Positions 30,496-39,024 of a stretch of 64,000 bases of DNA are shown here, in pieces. The stretch is from Blastococcus sp. TF02A-26 (lineage in GTDB: Bacteria > Actinomycetota > Actinomycetes > Mycobacteriales > Geodermatophilaceae): assembly GCF_003319125.1 (NCBI RefSeq), contig NZ_QOHG01000024.1:1-64000 (forward strand), read 5' to 3'. Both the position numbers and the translations under genes were made by a program. The first letter of the stretch is position 1, and every line of letters starts with the position of its first letter. Under the pieces are notes generated by a model that made no database searches, was not told where the DNA came from, and saw nothing but the letters and a program-made list of their open reading frames with translations.

Positions 30496-31515
30496 TCAGC
30501 TGGCCGAGGCCGTCACGATCTCCGAGATCTTCGGGACCAGGCTCTCCAGCAGGTACGGCAGGCTCAGCGCGCTGGCGAACTGCAGCGCGTCGTAGTCCGA
30601 GCCCTCGACGAACAGGGCGCGGCCCTCGGCCACCGCGGGGATGGAGTTCAGGATCGGGTCGCCCTCGATCTGCGCCCGCTCCTCGTCCGAGCCGGACTGC
30701 CACAGCAGCACGTCGGCATCGAGCAGGTCCGCCTGCTCCTGGCTGACCGTGCCGTAGAACTCGTCACCGGCGATCTCGTCGAGCTGCGGCGCGACGACCA
30801 TGCCGAAGTCGAGGAAGAACTGGGTGCGGGTGTCGGTCGAGGAGTGGAACGGGTACTCGCCCTCGTACGCCACGCCCGACAGCGTCACGGTCTTGCCCTC
30901 GAGCTCGGGGTGGGCGGCGCGGGCCTCCTCGAACTGCGCCTCGACCTCGGCCACCAGCTCCTCGGCCCGCTCCTCCTGGCCCAGGGCGCGCCCGGTGATG
31001 AGCGTCTGGTCCTGCCACGGGGTGCCGAACGCCGGGTACTCCTCCGGCTGGACGACGACCGGCGCGATCCCGCTGAGCGTGTCGTACTCCGCCTCGGTCA
31101 GTCCCGCGGTGACGGCCATGATCAGGTCCGGGTCCAGCGCGGCGATCTGCTCGGCGCTGACCTCGGTGCGGTCGAGGATCTCCGGCTCCGCGTCGCCGGC
31201 CGCCTCGTCGGCCCACGGGAAGAAGACGTCGTCCTCGGGACCGAAGGCGTAGCGGACCGCGACCGGCACGACGCCGAAGGCCAGGATCGCGTCCTGCTCG
31301 GTGTAGCCGAGCGACACGACGCGGGTCGGCTCCTCGGGGATCTCGGTCTCGCCGTAGGCGTGCTCGATCGTGACGGGGAAGGCCGACGAGCCCTCGGAGG
31401 ACGACGAACCGGCGGAGTCGCCGTCGTTGTCGTCGTCGGAGCTGCAGCCGGAGAGGACCAGCGAGAGCGACAGGCCCGCGAGGACGACGCCCCGCGCGCG
31501 GGTGGTGATCGACAT
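30496..31515 (-). CDS. iron-siderophore ABC transporter substrate-binding lipoprotein
   Basis: A 339-residue periplasmic-binding protein of the FepB/FhuD class III fold. The signal peptide ends in a lipobox (LVLSGCSSDDD), so the Cys is lipidated and the protein anchored outside the membrane. TRVVSLGYTEQDAILAFGV, LDPDLIMAV and DADVLLWQSG are typical TroA/FepB segments, and a Ser/Asp-rich linker follows the Cys. ATG at 31513-31515 was chosen to give a proper signal peptide. No permease or ATPase gene is adjacent. An IdeR/DtxR box lies upstream. Confidence 0.92.
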   Translation of the reverse strand: MSITTRARGVVLAGLSLSLVLSGCSSDDDNDGDSAGSSSSEGSSAFPVTIEHAYGETEIPEEPTRVVSLGYTEQDAILAFGVVPVAVRYAFGPEDDVFFPWADEAAGDAEPEILDRTEVSAEQIAALDPDLIMAVTAGLTEAEYDTLSGIAPVVVQPEEYPAFGTPWQDQTLITGRALGQEERAEELVAEVEAQFEEARAAHPELEGKTVTLSGVAYEGEYPFHSSTDTRTQFFLDFGMVVAPQLDEIAGDEFYGTVSQEQADLLDADVLLWQSGSDEERAQIEGDPILNSIPAVAEGRALFVEGSDYDALQFASALSLPYLLESLVPKISEIVTASAS

Positions 31516-31544
31516 GGGCACCAGTTCTAGCGGGGGCACTCGAC

Positions 31545-31563
31545 TTAGGCAAGCCTCACCAAA
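31545..31563 (-). promoter_or_regulatory. IdeR/DtxR iron box
   Basis: TTAGGCAAGCCTCACCAAA matches the consensus TTAGGTTAGCCTAACCTAA at 15 of 19 positions. It lies 30 bases upstream of the siderophore-binding lipoprotein start and should give repression in iron-replete cells. The regulator gene itself is not in the window. Confidence 0.8.
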
Positions 31564-31599
31564 CTGCGTAGCCGTTTCGTGATCATGGACGGCCGCGGG

Positions 31600-31941
31600 T
31601 CAGGCGTCGACGACGAGCATCCCGTCGACCTCGCGCACCGGGTACACCCGCACGGCCAGCGAGCCGCTGGTCGCGACCCCGTCCACCCACCGGTAGGCGT
31701 AGAGGTGCAGCGGGCAGACCAGCACGTCGGGATCGGTCTGCCCGTCGGCCAGCGGTCCGCCGGCGTGCGGGCACGACGCCTGGGTCGCGTGCAGCGAGCC
31801 GTCGCGCAGCCGGAAGACGGCGATCTGGGCGCCACCGGCGACGAAGGTGCGCCCCTCCCCCGGCGGGACGTCCTCGACCCGGCCGACGGTGTGCGCGCGG
31901 ACGCCGGCCGGAGGGGCGAGACGTTCGGTGGTGAGGCTCAT
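31600..31941 (-). CDS. nirD: nitrite reductase small subunit (Rieske [2Fe-2S])
   Basis: A 113-residue Rieske-type protein. The cluster motifs are CPHAGGPL and CPLHLYAYRW (C-x-H...C-x2-H). It partners NirB in NADH-dependent reduction of nitrite to ammonium in the cytoplasm. The ATG overlaps the nirB stop as ATGA, so the subunits are coupled. The arrangement nasA-nirB-nirD ends here. Confidence 0.93.
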   Translation of the reverse strand: MSLTTERLAPPAGVRAHTVGRVEDVPPGEGRTFVAGGAQIAVFRLRDGSLHATQASCPHAGGPLADGQTDPDVLVCPLHLYAYRWVDGVATSGSLAVRVYPVREVDGMLVVDA

Positions 31942-34469
31942 CGGACGGGCACCTTCGGGAGGTCGACGAGGGGCAGGGAGGGGCGGAACTGACCGGGGGT
32001 GGCGGGCTCGGCCAGGTCCTGGCCCCACGGGTCGCGGTAGGCGTCGATCGAGCGCTGGATGCCGGCGTCGAGGTCGGCGCAGATGCCCTCGCCGTCCTCC
32101 AGGAGCACCTGCTTGATCTTCTCCAGCCCGACGCGGGGCACGAAGTCGTAGGTGCGCTCCAGCCAGTTGGCGTTCTCGCGGTAGTACTGCAGGAACCGGC
32201 CGGTCAGCTCCAGCACCGCGGCGGTCGAGTCGACGGTGGCCAGGAGGTCGCCCTTGCGCACGGAGGCGCCGGCCGCTCCCCCGACGTAGACCTCCCACCG
32301 GCCCGCCCCGACCGCCACCACGCCGACGTCCTTCACGTAGGCCTCGGCGCAGTTCCGCGGGCAGCCCACGACCGCCATCTTGATCTTGGCCGGGCTCTCG
32401 ATGCCCTGGAACCGCGTCTCCAGGTCGATGCCGAGCTGCGTCGAGTCGTCCAGGCCGAAGCGGCAGAAGTCGCTGCCCACGCAGGTCTTCACCGTCCGCA
32501 TGCTCTTGCCGTAGGCGTACCCCGAGGGCATGCCCAGGTCGGCCCACATGGCGGGCAGGTCCTCCTTGCGGACGCCGAGCAGGTCGATCCGCTGGCCGCC
32601 GGTCACCTTGACCATCGGGACCTCGTACTTCTCGGCCACGTCGGCGATCCTCCGCAGCTGCGCCGGCGTGGTCACCCCGCCCTTCATCTGCGGGACGACG
32701 GAGAAGGTGCCGTCGCGCTGGATGTTGGCGTGGACCCGGTCGTTGATGAACTCCGCGTCCTTCTCCGGCAGGTAGTCGTGCCCCCAGACCATCTTCAACA
32801 GCGAGGTCAGGCCCATCTTCGACTTGGCGTCCTCCTTGCCACCGGGGGCGAGCGCGGCGAACACCTGGGAGACCGACCGCAGGTCCTGGGCGCGGATCGC
32901 CGCCATCAGCTCGGGCTTGCCCAGCGGGATGCCCGGCACGTACCAGGACGCCGAGGGGTCCTCGGTGACCTCGCCGTCGGCGGCCCACTCGACGATCTGC
33001 TTCACCAGCGACTTGCACGAGCCACAGCCCTTGCCGGCCCGCGTGCGGTCCATGACCGCGCCGACGCTGCCGCAGCCGTCGGCGACCGCGCCGCAGATCG
33101 CACCCTTGGTGACGCCGTTGCAGTTGCACACCTGGCTGTCGGCGGGCATCTCGGCGACGCCCACCTCCTCGGCGCCGTCGGAGAGGTCGACCAGCAGCCG
33201 GATCCGCTCCTCGGGCAGCGGCGAGCCCCGGTCGAACGCCTGGGTGAGGTAGGCGACCTTGCGGGTGTCGCCGAGCAGGGTGGCGCCGATCAGCGTGTCG
33301 TCGCGGATCACCACCGAGAGGTGCACCCCGCGCCGGGGCTCGGAGATGACGAGGAACTCGTCGTCGTCCCGCTCGGGGGTGTTGATGCCCATGGTGGCGA
33401 CGTCGACGCCGGCCACCTTGAGCTTCGTGGCGGTGCGGCTGCCGGTGTACTCGGCGTCCGGGTCGGTGCCGGTGAGGACGTCGGCGAGGACCTTGGCGTG
33501 CTCCCAGGCCGGGGCGACCAGGCCGTAGACCGAGCCGCGGTGCTGGGCGCACTCGCCGATCGCGTAGACGTCGGGGTCGTCGGTGCGCAGCTGGTCGTCG
33601 ACGACGATCGCCCGCTCCACCTCCAGCCCGGAGCGGACGGCCACGTCGGTGTGCGGCCGGACACCCGCGGCGACGACGAGCAGGTCGCAGTCCAGCCGCC
33701 GGCCGTCCTTGAGGACGACGCCCTCGACGTGGTCGGTCCCGAGCACCTCGGTGGCCAGGACGTCGAGGTGGACGGCGATGCCGAGGGACTCGACGCTCTT
33801 CTTCAGGATCGCGCCGGCCTCGGCGTCCAGCTGCGCGTTCATCAGCCACGGCATCGCGTGCACCAGGTCGACCTGCAGTCCGTGGCCCTGCAGCGCGCGG
33901 GCCGCCTCGAGCCCGAGCAGCCCGCCGCCCATGACGACCGCGCGTCGGCACCGGCCGACGGCGTCGAGCATCGCCCGCGTCTCGTCGATGGTGCGGAAGC
34001 CGTACACGCCGGGCAGCAGCTCACCGGCCTCGGTCCGGACCCCGGCCATCGGCGGCACGAACGAGTAGCTGCCGGTGGCGAGCACCAGGTGGTCGTACGG
34101 CGTCACGGACCCGTCGGAGCCGTACACGACCTTGGCGGCGGTGTCGGCCCGGGCGATCCGGACGCCGGCGCGCAGGTCGACGCCGTTGTCGGCGTACCAG
34201 TCGTGGCTGTTGAGGACGATCTCGTCCTCCGCCGACTCCCCCGCCAGCACCGGCGACAGCATGATCCGGTTGTAGTTGCCGTGCGGCTCGTCGCCGAAGA
34301 CGGTGATCCGGAACTGCTCGCCGCCACCGCGCTCGAGCACCTCCTCCACGAAGCGCGCGCCGGCCATGCCGTTGCCCACGACGACCAGCCGCGAGCGGGT
34401 GTCGAACTCGTCGTCGCCGAGCGAGAGCGAGGTGAGCCCCTCGGGGCGTCCGCCCAGGACCGCAGTCAT
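31938..34469 (-). CDS. nirB: NADH-dependent nitrite reductase large subunit
   Basis: Reduces nitrite to ammonium with six electrons. The 843 residues have in order an FAD/NAD reductase domain (about 25-310, GNGMAGARF, VVMGGGLLGLE), a BFD-like [2Fe-2S] site (CNCNGVTKGAI...GCGSC), and the ferredoxin-like and sirohaem domains with the cluster-sirohaem ligands TCVGSDFCRFG and GCPRNCAEA. The ATG at 34467-34469 shares one base with the stop of the preceding frame (TGATG). It forms the core of the assimilatory nitrate cluster. Confidence 0.96.
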   Translation of the reverse strand: MTAVLGGRPEGLTSLSLGDDEFDTRSRLVVVGNGMAGARFVEEVLERGGGEQFRITVFGDEPHGNYNRIMLSPVLAGESAEDEIVLNSHDWYADNGVDLRAGVRIARADTAAKVVYGSDGSVTPYDHLVLATGSYSFVPPMAGVRTEAGELLPGVYGFRTIDETRAMLDAVGRCRRAVVMGGGLLGLEAARALQGHGLQVDLVHAMPWLMNAQLDAEAGAILKKSVESLGIAVHLDVLATEVLGTDHVEGVVLKDGRRLDCDLLVVAAGVRPHTDVAVRSGLEVERAIVVDDQLRTDDPDVYAIGECAQHRGSVYGLVAPAWEHAKVLADVLTGTDPDAEYTGSRTATKLKVAGVDVATMGINTPERDDDEFLVISEPRRGVHLSVVIRDDTLIGATLLGDTRKVAYLTQAFDRGSPLPEERIRLLVDLSDGAEEVGVAEMPADSQVCNCNGVTKGAICGAVADGCGSVGAVMDRTRAGKGCGSCKSLVKQIVEWAADGEVTEDPSASWYVPGIPLGKPELMAAIRAQDLRSVSQVFAALAPGGKEDAKSKMGLTSLLKMVWGHDYLPEKDAEFINDRVHANIQRDGTFSVVPQMKGGVTTPAQLRRIADVAEKYEVPMVKVTGGQRIDLLGVRKEDLPAMWADLGMPSGYAYGKSMRTVKTCVGSDFCRFGLDDSTQLGIDLETRFQGIESPAKIKMAVVGCPRNCAEAYVKDVGVVAVGAGRWEVYVGGAAGASVRKGDLLATVDSTAAVLELTGRFLQYYRENANWLERTYDFVPRVGLEKIKQVLLEDGEGICADLDAGIQRSIDAYRDPWGQDLAEPATPGQFRPSLPLVDLPKVPVR

Positions 34470-34816
34470 CAGACCTCCACCAGCCCCAGGTCGACCACGA
34501 GCTCGCCGGTGACGCCCTCGGGCGCCGCCGCGTGCAGCTCCACGACGGTGCCGCCGGGCAGGTCCTCGACCACCCGCAGCGGCACGTGCACGTCGCCCTT
34601 CGCGCCGATCGGGAACCAGCGCATCGGCTCGCCGTCGCGGAGGAGCAGGACGTAGACGAGCTCGCCGGTGGAGTTCCCGCCACGGAAGTACAGGGCCTGG
34701 GCACTGGTGCCGGCCGGGACGGTGTACCGCAGGGCGGCGTCGACCGGGCCCGGCTTGGCCAGGCCCTCGCCGGTGATCGGGAAGACGCCTTGCAGGAACC
34801 GTGGGGTGCTCTTCAC
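34469..34816 (-). CDS. possible separately translated C-terminal protein inside the nasA frame
   Basis: In the same frame as nasA, GTG (34814-34816) is preceded by GGAGGAG (34830-34824) at seven bases, giving a 115-residue protein (VKSTPRFLQGVFPITGEGL to LVVDLGLVEV). I read it as a beta-rich small protein seen near nir/nas genes in actinobacteria, but do not recognise a named family. Its own ribosome-binding site suggests it is, or once was, a separate gene. Whether both products are made is unknown. Confidence 0.5.
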   Translation of the reverse strand: MKSTPRFLQGVFPITGEGLAKPGPVDAALRYTVPAGTSAQALYFRGGNSTGELVYVLLLRDGEPMRWFPIGAKGDVHVPLRVVEDLPGGTVVELHAAAPEGVTGELVVDLGLVEV

Positions 34817-37069
34817 GCGGGTGCTCCTCCGTGCGGGTCGGGTCCGGGCCGGGGGCCGGGGCTCGGGTGTGGTCAGAAGGGCGTGCGGGCGCGGCCGCGG
34901 CTGGGTGGCGGCGGCCGGCGGGTCGATGCGCTCGGCGGGTCCGCCGACGCGGGTGACCGCGACCGCGCAGACCTTGAAGGCGGGCATCCGGCTGGTGGGG
35001 TCCAGCGCGTCGGCGTCGGTGAGCGCGTTGGCGCTCGAGCCGCCGCCCCAGTGGAAGGGTGCGAAGACGACGTCGGGCCGGATGGCGTCGGTGACCAGCG
35101 CGTGGAAGCGGGCGCGACCGCGGCGGGTGGCCAGCTCGACGACGTCGTCCTGCGCGATCCCGAGGCGCCGGGCGAGGTCGGGGTGGAGCTCCGCGCGCGG
35201 GGTGGGCGCCACCATCTGCAGCGTGCGGGTCCGGCGGGTCTGGGTGCCGGACTGGTACTGCGCCAGCACCCGGCCGGTGGTGAGCACGTAGGGGTAGTCG
35301 GCATCGGGGCGCTCGTGGGCCTCGACGTGCTCGACGCGGACGAACCGGGCCCGGCCGTCGGGGGTCGCGAAGCGGTCGGCGAACAGCCGCGGCGTCCCGG
35401 GGTGCGTGTCGGACGGGCAGGGCCAGAAGACGCCGTCCTCGGCGTCGATCCGCTCGTAGCTGATGCCGGCGTAGTCCGCCGCTCCCCCGGCGCTGGCCCG
35501 CCGCAGCTCGTCGAAGACCGTCTCCGGGTCCCCGGAGAACCGCTCCCCCGCCCCGAGCCGCTCGGCCAGGGTCGCCAGCAGCTGCAGGTCGTCGGGGACA
35601 CCGGCCGGCGGGTCCAGCGCGCGCCGGCGGCGGATGACCCGTCCCTCGACGTTGGTCATCGTCCCGGCCTCCTCGGCCCACATCGCGCTGGGGAGGACGA
35701 CGTCGGCGAGCTCGGCGGTCTCGGAGAGGAAGAAGTCGCTGACGGCGAGGAAGTCCAGGTCGCGCAGCCGGCTGACCACCCGGCGGGCGTCGGGCGCGGA
35801 GACGGCGACGTTGGAGGCCAGCACCAGCAGCGTCCGCACCCCGCCGTCCGTACCGAGGGCGTCGAGCAGCTCGAAGGCGCTCTTCCCGGGCATCGGCAGG
35901 TCGTCGGGGTCGACACCCCAGACGGCGGCCACGTGCGCGCGGGCCGCGGGGTCGCGCAGGGACCGGTAGCCGGGCAGCTGATCGGCCTTCTGCCCGTGCT
36001 CCCGGCCACCCTGGCCGTTGCCCTGCCCGGTGACCGTCCCGTAGCCGGAGCCGGGGCGGCCGGGCAGTCCGAGGGCCAGCGCCAGGTTGATCCAGGCGGT
36101 GGTCGTGTCGGTGCCGCTGCGGTGCTGCTCGGCGCCCCGCGCGGTGAGCACGATCGCCTTCTCCGCGCGGGCCAGAGCGAAGACCGTCCGGCGCTGGTCG
36201 GCGACCGGCACACCGGTCAGCCGCTCCACCCGGTCGGGCCAGTAGGCGGCGACCCCGGCCCGGACGTCGTCGAACCCGGTGGTCCGGGTCGCGACGTAGT
36301 CGGTGTCGACCAGCCCCTCGGCGATCGCGATGTGCAGCAGGCCGTTGGCCAGGGCCAGGTCGGTGCCGGGCAGCGGCTGCAGGTGCAGGGCGGCGTTGCG
36401 GGCGGTGGCGGTGCGCCGCGGGTCGACGACGACGTGCTCGGCCCCGCGCTCGCGGCCGGCGTCGAAGTACTGCATCGCCGGCGGCATGGTGTCGGCCGGG
36501 TTGCTGCCGACGAGGACGACGACGTCGGCTCCGGCGATGTCGGCCAGCGGGAACGGCATGCCGCGGTCGATGCCGAACGCGCGGTTGGCGGCGCCGGCGG
36601 CCGAGGACATGCAGAACCGGCCGTTGTAGTCGATCGCGGAGGTGCGCAGCGCGACCCGCGCGAACTTGCCGAACTGGTACGCCTGCTCGTTGGTCAGCGA
36701 GCCGCCCCCGAAGCAGCCGACCGCATCGCGGCCGTACGTGCGCTGGGTGCGGCGGATCGCGCCGACCACCCGGTCCAGCGCCTCGTCCCAGGTCGCCTCG
36801 ACCAGCGGGCTGGTCCGGTCGCCGGGGGTCGCCCGGACCAGGGGGTGCACCAGGCGCTCGGGGTGGTCGAGCAGCTCGACCGACGACCAGCCCTTCGAGC
36901 ACAGTCCGCCGCGGTTGGTCGGGAAGTCCAGCGGGACGAGGGTGGCCGGGCGGTCGCCGGCGGTCACCCGCATCCCGCACTGCAGCGAGCAGTAGGGGCA
37001 GTGGGTGTCGGTGGTCCGCGAGGTGCCCGCACCGCCGGCGGCGCGGTCGGCTGCGGTCGCGGCGGTCAC
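34469..37069 (-). CDS. nasA: assimilatory nitrate reductase fused to a C-terminal domain
   Basis: A molybdopterin oxidoreductase that reduces nitrate to nitrite. The N-terminal [4Fe-4S] motif is C24, C27, C31 and C57. NGRFCMSSAAGAANRAFG, LVGSNPADTMPP and GSGYGTVTGQGNGQGG (bis-MGD binding), and a C-terminal cofactor domain (YVLTTGRVLAQYQSGTQTRR), end near residue 700. A Pro/Arg-rich linker (about 718-751) then runs without a stop into a roughly 115-residue beta-rich domain that has its own GGAGGAG and GTG (34814-34816). The start is GTG 37067-37069; the upstream extension lacks homology. A GlnR-like array lies just upstream. Confidence 0.93.
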   Translation of the reverse strand: MTAATAADRAAGGAGTSRTTDTHCPYCSLQCGMRVTAGDRPATLVPLDFPTNRGGLCSKGWSSVELLDHPERLVHPLVRATPGDRTSPLVEATWDEALDRVVGAIRRTQRTYGRDAVGCFGGGSLTNEQAYQFGKFARVALRTSAIDYNGRFCMSSAAGAANRAFGIDRGMPFPLADIAGADVVVLVGSNPADTMPPAMQYFDAGRERGAEHVVVDPRRTATARNAALHLQPLPGTDLALANGLLHIAIAEGLVDTDYVATRTTGFDDVRAGVAAYWPDRVERLTGVPVADQRRTVFALARAEKAIVLTARGAEQHRSGTDTTTAWINLALALGLPGRPGSGYGTVTGQGNGQGGREHGQKADQLPGYRSLRDPAARAHVAAVWGVDPDDLPMPGKSAFELLDALGTDGGVRTLLVLASNVAVSAPDARRVVSRLRDLDFLAVSDFFLSETAELADVVLPSAMWAEEAGTMTNVEGRVIRRRRALDPPAGVPDDLQLLATLAERLGAGERFSGDPETVFDELRRASAGGAADYAGISYERIDAEDGVFWPCPSDTHPGTPRLFADRFATPDGRARFVRVEHVEAHERPDADYPYVLTTGRVLAQYQSGTQTRRTRTLQMVAPTPRAELHPDLARRLGIAQDDVVELATRRGRARFHALVTDAIRPDVVFAPFHWGGGSSANALTDADALDPTSRMPAFKVCAVAVTRVGGPAERIDPPAAATQPRPRPHALLTTPEPRPPARTRPARRSTRVKSTPRFLQGVFPITGEGLAKPGPVDAALRYTVPAGTSAQALYFRGGNSTGELVYVLLLRDGEPMRWFPIGAKGDVHVPLRVVEDLPGGTVVELHAAAPEGVTGELVVDLGLVEV

Positions 37070-37092
37070 GGGGACGAGAGTCCGTGGCGGTC

Positions 37093-37141
37093 GTTTCCCG
37101 GTGAGGACCTCGACGTCAACGATGCGTTCCGTCGGCCTCAC
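37093..37141 (-). promoter_or_regulatory. GlnR-like operator array upstream of nasA-nirBD
   Basis: On the minus strand five 5-base elements recur every 11 bases: GTGAG-n6-GGAAC-n6-TTGAC-n6-GTCCT-n6-GAAAC. The GlnR consensus is GTnAC-n6-GaAAC repeated, and three of the five are close to it. Position 24-72 bases before the nasA start fits an activator. It also lies upstream of the divergent TetR gene. Confidence 0.6.
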
Positions 37142-37220
37142 AACGGGGCACCGGGTCCGGTGCGGTCCGCAACAGGCAGGATGCAGTCGGAAGATCCACC
37201 CAGGGGGGCCAGGAGGTGCC

Positions 37221-38027
37221 GTGACGACACCCGACGATCCCGACGGCCCCGACCCGGACTCGCCGGAGGGCCGCGGCGGCGCATCCGCGGTGCTCCCCGC
37301 CGGACCGCCGGACACCGGCCGGGCTCCGCTGGACCGCCGGCGCATCCTCGGTGCCGCCATCGAGTACATCGACGCGCAGGGGCTCAGCGCGCTGACCATG
37401 CGCCGGCTGGGAGCACACCTCGGCGTGGAGGCGATGGCCCTCTACCGGTACATCCCGGGCCGCGAGCAGCTGCTCGACGGCGTCGTGGAGAGCGTCATCG
37501 ACGAGCTCTACGGCGACCCCGACGTCCACCTCGAGGCCTCCCACGGCTGGCAGGACTACCTGCAGCGCCTCGCGCACGGGGTGCGCCGCATCGCCCTGGC
37601 ACACCCGGAGGTGTTCCCGCTCGTGGCGACCCGCCCGCCGGCCGCGCCGTGGGTGCGCCCGCCGCTGCGCAGCCTGCGCTGGGTCGAGTCCTTCCTCGTC
37701 GCGATGACCAGCAGCGGCTTCTCCGAGGACGCCGCCGTCGCCGCCTACCGGGCGTACAGCAGCTTCCTGCTCGGCCACCTGCTGCTGGAGGTCTCGCAGA
37801 AGGGGGTCGCGGTCAACGCCGAGGACGCCGGTGCGGACTTCCCCGAGGCCGAGCCCGACCTGAGCGAGTACCCGACCGTCGTCCGGCTGCAGGAGCTGCT
37901 CTCGCTGGACGAGTCGGCCGCGGAGTTCGAGGAGGCGCTGGAGAACCTGCTCGAGCGGCTGGAGGACGTGCTCCGCGAGGGCCGCAGCCCCCGCCACCCG
38001 GAGAGCTTCACGGATCGCCCCGACTAG
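37221..38027 (+). CDS. TetR/AcrR family regulator with TetR_C domain
   Basis: A 268-residue repressor. A disordered acidic N terminus (1-40) is followed by the HTH (about 45-90, ILGAAIEYIDAQGLSALTMRRLGAHLGVEAMALYRYIPGREQLLD). The C domain (LAHPEVFPLVATRPP) is the TetR_C tetracycline-repressor-like type. GTG at 37221 follows AGGAGGT. It is divergent from nasA. A perfect GTTTAC-AAC-GTAAAC palindrome just after its stop could be its operator for the next gene. Confidence 0.88.
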   Translation: MTTPDDPDGPDPDSPEGRGGASAVLPAGPPDTGRAPLDRRRILGAAIEYIDAQGLSALTMRRLGAHLGVEAMALYRYIPGREQLLDGVVESVIDELYGDPDVHLEASHGWQDYLQRLAHGVRRIALAHPEVFPLVATRPPAAPWVRPPLRSLRWVESFLVAMTSSGFSEDAAVAAYRAYSSFLLGHLLLEVSQKGVAVNAEDAGADFPEAEPDLSEYPTVVRLQELLSLDESAAEFEEALENLLERLEDVLREGRSPRHPESFTDRPD

Positions 38028-38030
38028 CGC

Positions 38031-38045
38031 GTTTACAACGTAAAC
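38031..38045. promoter_or_regulatory. palindromic operator candidate
   Basis: GTTTAC-AAC-GTAAAC is a perfect short palindrome, AT-rich within GC-rich DNA, three bases after the TetR stop and about 90 bases before the PRC-barrel gene. It fits a TetR dimer site or a promoter element. No clean -10 partner was found. Confidence 0.5.
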
Positions 38046-38133
38046 CGCTCGGGCACGACTGGTCCGGCGGCCCGCCCGGTGTACCCGGCCCGGGGGCCTG
38101 CCGAACCCACAGTCGATCCCCCGAGGAGTTCCC

Positions 38134-38919
38134 GTGATCAGCGAGCAGCAGATCAGCACCATCATCGGCGCGACCGCCGTCGGCCCCCAGGGCAAGCTGG
38201 GCACCGTCGGCGAGGTCTACCTCGACGACGAGACCGGCCGTCCGGAGTGGGCCACCGTCCGCACCGGCCTGTTCGGCACCAAGGAGGCCTTCGTGCCCCT
38301 GGCCGACGCCACCCTCTCCGGCGACGAGCTCCGCGTGCCCTACGACAAGGACAAGGTCACCTCCTCGCCGCACCACGACGTCGAGGGCCACCTCTCCCCC
38401 GCCGAGGAGGCCGACCTGTACCGCTACTACGGCCTCGGCGGTGGCCAGGCGATCGCCGACACCGTCGACACCGCCCGCGGCCCGGAGCTCACCGAGAACA
38501 CCCACGGAACCGTCGGTCACGACACCTCCGGGCCCACCACCGACGACGCGATGACGCGGTCGGAGGAGCGGCTGACCGTCGGCACCCAGCGGGTCGAGAG
38601 CGGGGTCGCGCGGTTGCGCAAGTACGTCGTGACCGAGAACGTCAGCGAGACCGTGCCGGTGTCCCACGAGGAGATCCGGGTCCAGCGCGAGCCGATCACC
38701 GACGCCAACGTCGGCAACGCCCTGGACGGCCCGGCGATCTCCGAGGAGGAGCACGAGGTCGTGCTGCACGCCGAGCGCCCGGTCGTGGCCAAGGAGGCCG
38801 TGCCGGTCGAGCGCGTGCGGCTGGACACCCAGACGGTGACCGAGCAGGAGACCGTCAGCGACACGGTCCGCAAGGAGCAGATCGAGTTCGACGCGGACGA
38901 CACCACCCGCCGCGCCTGA
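38134..38919 (+). CDS. PRC-barrel and DUF2382 (YsnF/AvaK) stress protein
   Basis: A 261-residue hydrophilic protein. The N-terminal PRC-barrel-like domain (about 1-75, GATAVGPQGKLGTVGEVYLDDETGRPEWATVRTG) and the C-terminal DUF2382 domain (about 145-255, RSEERLTVGTQRVESGVARLRKYVVTENVSETVPV, with repeats of V-x-x-E-x-V/I-x-V) are the usual pair in desiccation- and stress-linked proteins of soil actinobacteria. Function unproven. GTG follows CCCGAGGAG. Confidence 0.9.
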   Translation: MISEQQISTIIGATAVGPQGKLGTVGEVYLDDETGRPEWATVRTGLFGTKEAFVPLADATLSGDELRVPYDKDKVTSSPHHDVEGHLSPAEEADLYRYYGLGGGQAIADTVDTARGPELTENTHGTVGHDTSGPTTDDAMTRSEERLTVGTQRVESGVARLRKYVVTENVSETVPVSHEEIRVQREPITDANVGNALDGPAISEEEHEVVLHAERPVVAKEAVPVERVRLDTQTVTEQETVSDTVRKEQIEFDADDTTRRA

Positions 38920-38929
38920 TCACGATCGG

Positions 38930-38975
38930 GTGACCCCGGAGCGGCCCGCGCATCCCGCGGACGGCTCCGGGGCAC
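38930..38975 (+). terminator. hairpin after the DUF2382 gene
   Basis: CCCCGGAGC (38934-38942) pairs with GCTCCGGGG (38964-38972), flanked by GTG/CAC. It lies 11 bases after the stop and 50 before the next gene, so it ends or attenuates the transcript. Confidence 0.55.
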
Positions 38976-39024
38976 CCGCCCGTACCCGCACTGCCCCGGA
39001 TCCGTCCCGACCAGCGGAGGCACC

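Noticed and set aside
34814-34930. Plain mis-assembly or frameshift between nasA and the small domain
   Set aside because: Not proved: the frame is continuous with no homopolymer run at the junction, so it is reported as an open question rather than an error.
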